DNA of 41,707 nucleotides from Condylostoma magnum. Its lineage: Eukaryota; Ciliophora; Heterotrichea; Heterotrichida; Condylostomatidae. Below, piece by piece: positions 34,646 to 41,707 of this stretch. The DNA is taken from positions 1 to 41,707 of the forward strand of contig CAKKTI010000165.1 in assembly GCA_920105805.1 (NCBI GenBank), read 5' to 3'. Under the pieces are notes generated by a model. That model made no database searches. It saw nothing but the letters and a program-made list of their open reading frames with translations, and was not told where the DNA came from. Numbering within the stretch: the first letter of the stretch is position 1; the number at the start of each line of letters is the position of its first letter. Position numbers and translations under genes: made by a program.

Positions 34646-36100
34646 ATGGGTTGTTGTGCAAGTGTAAAACAGAATTAGCATGCTGTTCGTCCCTCCGAGA
34701 AGAATCCCTTAGAAGAGGATAACCGTCCACTGAACTAGAAGCTCCGTTGCCACATAATCGAGGATGATATAAACCATTATTATGTACCAGGCAGAATTAT
34801 CGGATAAGGGCAGTTTGGAGTTGTAAAGCTTTCTAGGCCTAAGGTGGGCAATGGCAAATTTGCTATTAAAATGATACCTAAGGATAAGTTAAATAATGAA
34901 CTAGCTTCATTATAAAGAGAACTGGAAGTACTAATGCAAGTAGACCACCCAAACATAATCAAATTCAAGGAAGTGTTTGATGATCCTAAATACCTAGGAA
35001 TAGTAATGGAGTTCTGTGCAGGAGGTGAGCTATATGATCGTATAGCAAGACGCAAGAAACTGCCAGAAAGAGACGCTGCAATTATACTTTACAAACTGCT
35101 GCACGCAATAAACCATATGCACTCTATGAATATTTGCCACAGAGATATCAAAGCAGAAAACATCCTATTTGAGTCGAAATAAGCTGACTCTGAGGTAAAA
35201 CTAATAGACTTCGGACTAAGTAAAACGTATGTTGGAGATGAGGACTTGAAAAGCTTTGTGGGGACGGTTTCATATATAGCTCCGGAGATAATTAGAAACA
35301 AGTATGGCCCAGCAGTCGACATATGGGCTCTAGGGGTCATTATGTACATGATGCTAGCTGGATACATGCCTTTCTATGGAAAGGATAACAGTGCAATTAT
35401 GAGTAAAATCATGAAAGGAGATTACTCGCTGAAAGGAAAGGACTGGGATAGTGTCTCAAAAGATGCTAAGGATCTACTAAGAGGAATGCTCCATCCTAAC
35501 CCTAAAAAACGACTGAATGCTCAGCAGTGCATGGATAATCCTTGGTTTAATCTAGCCCAAAGACCTATCAGACATAATGGAGAAGTTTTCCAGAATCTTG
35601 TCAATTTTTAAATAATGGGAAAATTTAGAACTGAGATTGCTAGGATGTTGACGGGAAGTGTTAAATAAGAAGAGTTGAACTCCATTAAAGATTTGTATAG
35701 AAAAATGGATATAGACCATGATGGGTTTATTTCAGCTGAGGAGTTGGCATTAGGAATTTAAAGATTCAACGCTGATTTAAATCAAGATTAAATTGATATG
35801 GCAATGCTAAAATTAGATCCTACAGGTTCTGGTAAAATTACTTACTCTAACTTCCTATTGGCTGTTGTTGATAAAAGAAAGCTATATACAGAAAAATCAC
35901 TTACCCAGGTTTTTAAATTCTTTGACTTGGAGAATAAGGGAAATATTAGTATCGAAGGGATTAAGGAAATTTTGGAAAGATAGGGGAAAACACTGAATGA
36001 TAGTGATGTTTAAGAAATTGAAGCTGGATTTAGCAATTTTAATCGAAATTCAATTGATTTTACCACCTTTGCACAAATTGTAGCTGGAGTTAATAATTGA
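34646..36100 (+). CDS. calcium-dependent protein kinase (CDPK)
   Basis: A 484-residue frame, exactly 485 codons with stop. MGCCASVK suggests myristoylation and palmitoylation. Kinase domain about 50-315: IIGQGQFGVVKL, FAIKMIPK, ICHRDIKAENILF (Ala replaces the usual Pro of KPEN), LIDFGLSKTY, SYIAPEI, DIWALGVIMY (TGG here) and HPNPKKRLNAQQ. Autoinhibitory junction, then EF-hands: DIDHDGFISAEE canonical, DPTGSGKITYSN and DLENKGNISIEG weaker, and a last one degenerate (NRNSIDFTTF). It ends on TGA (VAGVNN stop), the clearest example of TGA used as stop in the window. No intron. It converges on the unknown gene at 36109 with an 8-bp gap. Confidence 0.95.
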
Positions 36101-36108
36101 TTAGAAAA

Positions 36109-36639
36109 TTAAATTATGTTTTTGTATGTTGAGTTACGTGATAGAACCACTCGCCTTTTAATATTTATCTTTTTCAGGGAAAATGAAAGGAGTTGTATAG
36201 GGGTTTCCTTTCTAAAGAATTTTCTTTCTATTAAACTGTTATTGGCATATTATGATTAATTTACCAAATTAGTACATTTTCTTTCTAAGTGTTATTTATA
36301 TTTTTACTAAGAATTTTAAAATCCTTGTTTCAAAAAGTCAGTTTTATTCAATTTTGTTTTATAATTTTTGCATATTTTGGAATGCCGAAATTTCAGTATC
36401 TTATTATAGGTTTTTTCCTACCTAAAAAAATACACATTTCTTTTAAGCTTTTTCTCTTTTAATCTTGAAATCTTTGTCATGGGTCTTTTTACTTCCTCGG
36501 ACTAAATTTAGGGTGGAATATCACTCAGTATAAAATTAGCCTTTTAAATCAGCTTACAATCAATCTATTTTCTAAGAAACTACAGCGGTGTTCCTGCACT
36601 CTCTTAACTCTCTGTGCACAATCTTAATAATTCACTCAT
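36109..36639 (-). CDS. small basic protein of unknown function
   Basis: A 176-residue frame from ATG 36639 to TAA 36109. N-terminus MSELLRLCTESQESAGTPLQ and QIDCKLIQKANFILSDIPPQ look like ordinary folded protein; the rest is Lys/Arg/Asn-rich (MTKISRLKEKKLKRNVYFFR, KYKQHLERKCTNLVNQSQ). No family recognised. Support for a real gene: an exactly fitting frame, a start 6 bp from the uL29m ATG on the other strand, and a stop 8 bp from the CDPK stop, so it fills an otherwise blank gap in the way other genes here do. Confidence 0.55.
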
Positions 36640-36645
36640 ATTAAA
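36640..36645. promoter_or_regulatory. 6-bp divergent spacer
   Basis: Only ATTAAA lies between the ATG of the unknown minus-strand gene and the ATG assigned to uL29m. The true uL29m start could be the later in-frame ATG at 36871, but the domain begins before that point. Confidence 0.45.
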
Positions 36646-37293
36646 ATGATTGCGAGATTTGTTAGGTAATTTTCTACTCAAATCTAAGCCTAGAACTTCA
36701 CAGATTTAGGTTTTAACGCTTCGACTTAGGAAATTACTACTGGGTTTGCTTGGCGTTGTAAGTATTTAAAACTGAAATCTGACGACGACCTCCACAAATT
36801 GTGGTATGTTTGTTATAAAGAGCTCTCAAGCTTATTTTCTGACAGGTAACTAACCAGGCAAAGAAACATGGATCCGGAATAATTTGAAACTAGAATTGTA
36901 GATGTACAAAAGACCATGAGTAGAATAAAGCTTGTAGTTAATGAAAGAGAGTAAGAAAGATAGAGGTATTGGGAAGAGCTTATGAATAATTACCTATAAG
37001 AGTAGTATCCAGAGCCAGAAGTAATAAAGCCTGAGAAAGTCTTAACTGAGGATTAAATCAGGAGAAATGAGCTGAGAAAAGAAGCTGTGAAAAGAGTTTC
37101 TAAGTGGTATAAATTAACTAAAAGATAAAGAAAATAAGAAATTAGAAGATAATACAAAATCATTTCAAACGAGCACAAAGAAAAATTCTTAAAGGAGTTG
37201 AGATATACAGGTTATTTATTGAATCAAAAGGGTATAAAGCCTAAATCTTTAGAAGAAATACATAATGATAGAGTTGTTGTTAGATCTGAATAG
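36646..37293 (+). CDS. mitochondrial large-subunit ribosomal protein uL29m (MRPL47-like)
   Basis: A 215-residue frame to TAG 37291. The N-terminus (MIARFVRQFSTQIQAQNFTD) is a good mitochondrial targeting presequence: Arg-rich, no acidic residues until about 20. The body shows the MRPL47 motif: GFAWRCKYLKLKSDDDLHKL, WYVCYKELSSLF, then MDPEQFETRIVDVQKTMSRI and KLVVNEREQE, matching the family's DDLHKLWYVLLKE...R..KVRKSM.RIK.VLNERE. A basic C-terminal extension follows. It sits in the mitochondrial large subunit near the exit tunnel. The TPR gene downstream is in the same frame with no TGA between, so TAG must terminate. Confidence 0.9.
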
Positions 37294-37401
37294 TTTTATT
37301 AACTTTTACTACAATTTAGGCTTATGGTTTTATACCGATAATTATAACTTCTTTTCCCATAATTTTAACCCTCACATAATTACTAAAATATTCCATTTTC
37401 A

Positions 37402-38409
37402 ATGAAGCTTAAAAATCATACATAACCTTCCCTGGCTTAGTAGGTGATTTAACTAAATTAACAGTCAATGCAAATGCTAAACACATAAAACTTTCAACAA
37501 GCTTTCAATTTGTTAACCCAGGCAAAAGACTAGTTAGATTTACCATAACTAACACACTATGAAAAACAGGTAAAAGCCTTAACTTACAACAACATCGGGT
37601 GTTACTATAAACGTATGGGAAAGCCTAAAGCTGCCTTAAACTACCTTAAATAGGCTTTGCAGATAGAACTAGACTAAAACACAGCTTCTAACACAGCAGC
37701 TGAGACCTATTTGAACATATGTGCCGTTGAGTCCTTACTACAAAATCACTAAAAAGCTTTGCAAAATGCTTAATTGGCCTTATAGATACTAAAATCTAAT
37801 GGAAGCAATGAGTCTAAGTTAATAGCTTGGTATAATATAGCAACACAGTACGAGTTCTTGAAAGATGACCAACAAGCCTTAAAATATTACAGATTAGGTC
37901 TAGAATTTGGCAGAAAGTAAAACATAAGGCCAGAACTTGTGAATAAAGTACTAGTTTCGTATAAATAGCTTTAAGCTAAGGGAAGATCTAGACTAAGTTC
38001 ATTTTCCCCAGCCAGAGTTCGATCTTCTAGTTATAGAAAAGAATCAAATATACAGCATCGGGTTAAGCGTAAAAGGAGGACAAGACTGAAAAAACTTGAT
38101 GGACTTTTTAGCTACAATAACTCAAATGATACCAAAATATTGTTTAAAAGAGAGTAAAACATCTAAAGAAATGCTGATAGTAATTGTTTGACAGATTAAA
38201 GGTTTATATGTGGGGATAGATTAAAGCCTATGTTTGGCAACTCTAATCTAGTAAGGAAGGTAAAGAGCCATATACAGCCCAGTGTTAATTCGACTATTAG
38301 CAATATTGGGTTAAAACTAAATCACTTATAAAGGAGATTAACTGATTTCGAGAAGATTTAACAGGAAATCAAACTATTTGCTGAAGAAACTAACAAGTTT
38401 AATGAGTAA
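37402..38409 (+). CDS. TPR-repeat protein
   Basis: A 335-residue frame from ATG 37402 to TAA 38407, followed directly by TGA. At least three TPR units lie at about 25-195: the region around MQMLNTQNFQQAFNLLTQAK, ALTYNNIGCYYKRMGKPKAA then LNYLKQALQIE, TYLNICAVESLLQNHQKALQ, and AWYNIATQYEFLKDDQQALK then YYRLGLEFG. Gly/Tyr/Ala positions match the TPR consensus. The C-terminal 140 residues are basic and Ser-rich, possibly disordered. TPRs bind peptides of partner proteins. Specific family unknown. Confidence 0.8.
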
Positions 38410-38434
38410 TGATTTATTAAAGTTACTTTTTACA

Positions 38435-38971
38435 CTAGTCTCGGTATGATTTAAGCTGATGTTTTAGCATTGCAATTTTAAACTTGTAATTGCTTTCTTT
38501 GTTTTTTCTTATGAAGTTGTTTAGCTCCTTCTCATAATTTCTAGGCTGTAATTTTGGAGATAAGGTTTTTTTAGGGCTTGCAGCCCTGCTTACCTTTCCA
38601 CTTAGTATTCTGGGTGTCAGTAAGCCTGAATCTGCTATTCTGGCTCTTCTATATTAAACATTTTCCCTAGTATTTTAACTGGACTTAGACATAATGCTTA
38701 TGATATCATTAACTACAGAATCATTTCAACTCTGGTCAATATTAAGTCTTTTTATATCTCTTTCTGATTACAGTTTCAGTCTAATTGTATTCTATCTGGG
38801 TGATTTCTTACCTTAAAGATTTCTTGGACTGGTTTACACTTTAGGCATTTACTTTATATTTCGCGGTGATAAAGAATACTTTTTAGGAGACTTTTACAGT
38901 ATTTCAGAAATCTCTGTTGAATTTTAAGTATCAAGTCTACTCAATGCACTCGTCTTAGCCAGTAGCCTCAT
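38435..38971 (-). CDS. small basic Ser-rich protein of unknown function
   Basis: A 178-residue frame from ATG 38971 to TAG 38435, with further TAA codons four and six codons on. Composition is coding-like: MRLLAKTSALSRLDTQNSTE, NIKQMPKVQTSPRNLQGKKS, RRARIADSGLLTPRILSGKV, AASPKKTLSPKLQPRNYEKE. Repeated Ser-Pro sites suggest a phosphorylated, largely disordered protein with a helical C-terminus. No family recognised. Its stop lies 25 bp from that of the convergent TPR gene. Confidence 0.55.
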
Positions 38972-39052
38972 TTGCTACCGAAGATATACAGGTTTGTTGC
39001 TTCTTAGTTTTAATTTTTGGTTTAACATTTTAATTAGGGAATAGATTATAAA

Positions 39053-39667
39053 ATGAAAATAAGTTAAAGAGTTTCCAGAATAAAAAGTATTATAGATACT
39101 AATTTTAACTCGAGTTAAGAATTATCAAGTGACCTAAGCAGTCTGAAAGAGTTTCTATAACGATAAAGCAAACAAAAGAAATAAAGAGCTAAAAGACCTG
39201 CGTTTTCCTCTAACTTAGCTGCAACTCCTTAATCCCTGAAGAAAATACGCCCAAAACGTCCTAACAAATCCTTGACATAATCCCACCTCAGTTATATAAC
39301 AAAGAAACTATACTACATTCCTACCAAGCCCTCCGCCAAGCCTTCCTCCATAACTCCACCTCCTAAACCCTCAAAGCCAATAAACAAGCAATACTACTCA
39401 AATCTGCTAGCATGGAGCACCTAAAACTAGAAAAAACTAGAAATTCTCCGAGAACAGTAAATTTCATCAGAATTATCCAATTGTACTTTCTCTCCCAAAA
39501 TCACCAAAGCCCCCAAAACGCATAAAAAGATTCCCTAAAATTCAAACTATACATAAATCCCAACACCCCACCTTCCTTCGAATCCTCCCTCCAAGTCCTA
39601 CAAAACTTTACAATTTATACTAAAACAAGAGCTTCACTCCCGCACCCTAGCTCAGTTCCCTACTTAA
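39053..39667 (+). CDS. basic protein with a C-T-F-x-P-K-I motif
   Basis: A 204-residue frame from ATG 39053 to TAATAA at 39665. Basic and Pro-rich: RRAKRPAF-like stretches, LKKIRPKRPNKSLTQSHLSY, KPSAKPSSITPPPKPSKP. The element SSELSNCTFSPKITKAPK contains the E-x-x-x-CTFxPxI string that recurs in ciliary and basal-body associated proteins; this is suggestive only. The coding strand is unusually C-rich (runs of CCCTCC and ACCTCC) compared with neighbours. It ends 8 bp before the eL34 ATG. Confidence 0.55.
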
Positions 39668-39675
39668 TAATATAA

Positions 39676-40011
39676 ATGGTCAAGAGAATTACTTACAGGA
39701 GGCGTACTTCATACAACACCAACAGAAACACCGTCAGAAAGGTGAAAACTCCAGGTAACAAATTAGTGGCTTAATACGTTTAAAAGAACGCGAAGGGGCC
39801 TCACTGCAAGGAGACCAAAAAGCGATTGAGTGGAATTCCCTGCTTGAGACCAAAGGAATACTCACGTTTGAATAAAAGGCAGAGGAGTGTATCAAGGGTG
39901 TATGGAGGAACATTAGACCATAGTATTGTGCGTGATAGAATTGTAAGGGCGTTTCTTACTGAGGAGGTTAAGGTACTAAAGAGAAGACTCAAGACACAAC
40001 GCAATGCTTAG
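39676..40011 (+). CDS. RPL34: cytosolic ribosomal protein eL34
   Basis: A 111-residue frame from ATG 39676 to TAG 40009. It follows eL34 through its whole length: [75 protein letters not shown] and [20 protein letters not shown]. Its length is slightly below the usual 115-120. TAA encodes Gln twice inside the gene (VAQYVQKN), yet the protein ends at TAG, immediately followed by TAA. Because eL34 is short and conserved, this gene fixes both readings of the codons. Some CxxC zinc positions of the archaeal/eukaryotic family are reduced. The CDPK gene 27 bp downstream is in the same frame without an intervening TGA. Confidence 0.95.
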
Positions 40012-40038
40012 TAAGGTTAGTTATTAGGATTTGATAAA

Positions 40039-41553
40039 ATGGGGTGTGGGTGCTCTAGGAAGAGTGTGTAGGAACCTGTGAAAAGGCAGGCTATATAGGA
40101 AATTAAGGAGTTGGAAGTAGCACATAGCTGATATGTGAACTAGAACCTTACAAAATTCGAAGAGATATACCAGGTAGGAGAGGTTATAGGGAAAGGAGCC
40201 TATGGGGTAGTAAAGGAGGCAAAGCATATACACTTGCAGATGAAGAGAGCTGTTAAGATTATTTATAATTCTAATTTAGGTAATAAGGAAGTGGAAAAAG
40301 AGATTGTAAAAGAAATCGAAATTATGAAGAGTTTAGATCATCCTAATATTGTGAAAGTTTATGAGTACTTTCTGACGTAGAAGCAGGTTTATATTGTTAT
40401 GGAGTATTGTGAGGGGGGAAATTTGTTGAAGTAGTTTGCTAAGTAGAGGTCTTTGACGGAATAGACAGTTGCTACAATTTTTAGGTAGATCATGGCAGCT
40501 TTGGCGTATTTGCAGAATTAGAAGATCATACACAGGGATATTAAGCCTGAGAATATTTTGATTAAGAATATCGAGGATTTAAGCCATATAAAAATCACTG
40601 ACTTTGGAGTCAGTGTAAGCCAAGGTGCATGTAATGAAAAGGATATTATTGGAAGTTATTATTACATTGCACCGGAGGTATTAGATAGAGATTATGATAA
40701 TAAATGTGATATATGAAGTTGCGGAGTAATACTGTATTTACTGTTGGTTGGGTATAGGCCGTTTAGAAGCAAGAACAAAGATTCACTTATATAAAAAATA
40801 AAGAACCTAAAGTACGACATAGACAGTGAAGAGTGGAATTGTGTGTCAGAGGAGGCTAAAGATCTAATCAGAGGTATACTTACCCATAAAGATGAAAGAT
40901 TAACAGTATAGCAGATCCTAAACCACCCTTGACTCCAAAAACAGTAAAATTCATCTTTAAGTTAGGATTTATTGTTATAGGCACTTGAAAATTTATAAAA
41001 TTTTCAATACCAAAGTCGTCTAATAGATGCTGTTAGTATGTATCTTATAAACAACAACATTTCAGAAGTAGAAGCCCAGCATTATACTGAGGTTTTTGCA
41101 CTTTTAGACACAAATAAGGACGGAGAAATTGGGCGTGAAGAATTAATACAATGCTACTAAAATTATACTTCAGTTTAAATTAATGAAAGGGAAATTGACA
41201 AAATAATGGAAAATTTAGATGTGAATAATGATGGGAAAATTGGGTATACTGAGTTTTTAAAGGCAATGGTAAATCCAAGTTAACTTTTAACTCCTATGAA
41301 TATCAGAGCTGCTTTTGACTTGTTTGATATGGATGGAGATGGGGAAATAACTCCATTTGAAATATAGAATAAACTTTAAGTAGGTGTAAATCGTTAGATT
41401 AAGAATAGCTTATGAGATGATGTTGTAAGGGATTTTGATTAAAATGAAGATGGTGTTATTGATTATAGTGAATTTGAAGCATTGCTGGTAAGTTAAAAGA
41501 AACCATCGTTATCGAGCTCTACAACAGACTATTTGAAAATAGGATCAAAATAG
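40039..41553 (+). CDS. calcium-dependent protein kinase (CDPK)
   Basis: A 504-residue frame to TAG 41551. MGCGCSRK fits N-myristoylation. Kinase domain about 45-305: VIGKGAYGVVKEAK, RAVKIIYN, HPNIVKVYEYF, IIHRDIKPENILI, ITDFGVSVSQ (Val replaces the usual Leu after DFG), YYYIAPEVL, DIWSCGVILY with Trp written TGA, and HPWLQKQ, also TGA. Four EF-hands with full ligand sets follow: DTNKDGEIGREE, DVNNDGKIGYTE, DMDGDGEITPFE and DQNEDGVIDYSE. Internal Gln codons are mostly TAG. It is the third CDPK in 26 kb, not closely similar to either of the others at the N-terminus, so these are old paralogues. Confidence 0.93.
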
Positions 41554-41625
41554 TTATATGTAATTTTTTAAAATCTATATGCCTATTGTAATCTAATCCT
41601 ACATCCCAATAATAATTCTTAAAAG

Positions 41626-41707
41626 ATGGCCATGAACCCGGAATAGTAACTTTAAATCAGCGACTATCTATTCAAACTTCTTCTTATTGGAGACTCAGGC
41701 GTAGGTA
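41626..41707 (+). CDS. Rab GTPase (Rab1/Rab8-like), 5' end only
   Basis: The frame from ATG 41626 reads MAMNPEQQLQISDYLFKLLL then IGDSGVG and runs off the window. DYLFKLLLIGDSGVGK is the P-loop beginning of Rab1/Rab8-type GTPases. Both TAG and TAA encode Gln within the first ten codons. It is in the same frame as the upstream CDPK gene with no TGA between. Confidence 0.9.

Overview
The window reads as macronuclear-type DNA of a heterotrich ciliate that uses the Condylostoma code, in which TAA and TAG encode Gln, TGA encodes Trp, and all three also serve as stops at gene ends. Read this way, almost all of the window becomes long frames with recognisable families. Direct support: Trp of conserved kinase and WD40 motifs is written TGA in many genes; near-identical WD repeats swap CAA/TAA and TGG/TGA at equivalent positions; the ribosomal protein gene eL34 uses TAA as Gln internally but ends on TAG. 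Three genes carry 15-16 nt introns (GTAA...TAG), the size known from heterotrichs. A karyorelict (TGA-only stop) was considered and fits less well.

Layout. 1-1.6 kb: 5' end of an unknown minus-strand gene, a weak plus-strand ORF and an AT-rich gap. 1.6-12.5 kb (minus): a large Cys-rich multi-membrane-span receptor-like protein, a doubtful small ORF, a WD40 protein and a TRP-like channel. 12.5-15.8 kb (plus): a CFAP97/Hemingway protein, calcyphosin-like EF-hand protein and a long coiled-coil protein, a cilium-flavoured set. 15.8-17.3 kb (minus): a CDPK. 17.3-20.3 kb (plus): TFIIS-like, IQ-motif protein and a CAR-like 7TM receptor. 20.3-22.1 kb (minus): an MFS/SLC22-SV2-like transporter and a small basic protein. 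22.3-23.8 kb (plus): a WD40 protein with seven nearly identical repeats, then about 2 kb without a convincing gene. 25.8-26.5 kb: a START-like lipid-binding protein. 26.6-34.6 kb (minus): a second Cys-rich membrane protein, a decayed WD40 gene, a CCCH zinc-finger protein with a minisatellite, a coiled-coil protein and a CK1-like kinase. 34.6-41.7 kb: two more CDPKs, uL29m, a TPR protein, eL34, three unknown proteins and the 5' end of a Rab GTPase gene.

The gene packing is extreme. Divergent ATGs lie as little as 6 bp apart, convergent stops as little as 1 bp apart, and tandem neighbours 5-30 bp apart. Many ATGs are directly preceded by TATA(T)AAA. By my hand count the base after the assigned stop is T in 21 of 26 genes and six genes have two stop codons in a row. 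This may be a context signal for telling real stops from sense TAA/TAG/TGA. Signalling genes dominate (three CDPKs, CK1, EF-hand proteins, 7TM receptor, TRP-like channel, Rab), beside two loci with the same WD40-then-Cys-rich-receptor order that look like copies of one ancestral pair.

All translations were done by hand. Stop assignments rest on protein content, frame arithmetic and neighbouring genes, because the code alone does not fix gene ends.
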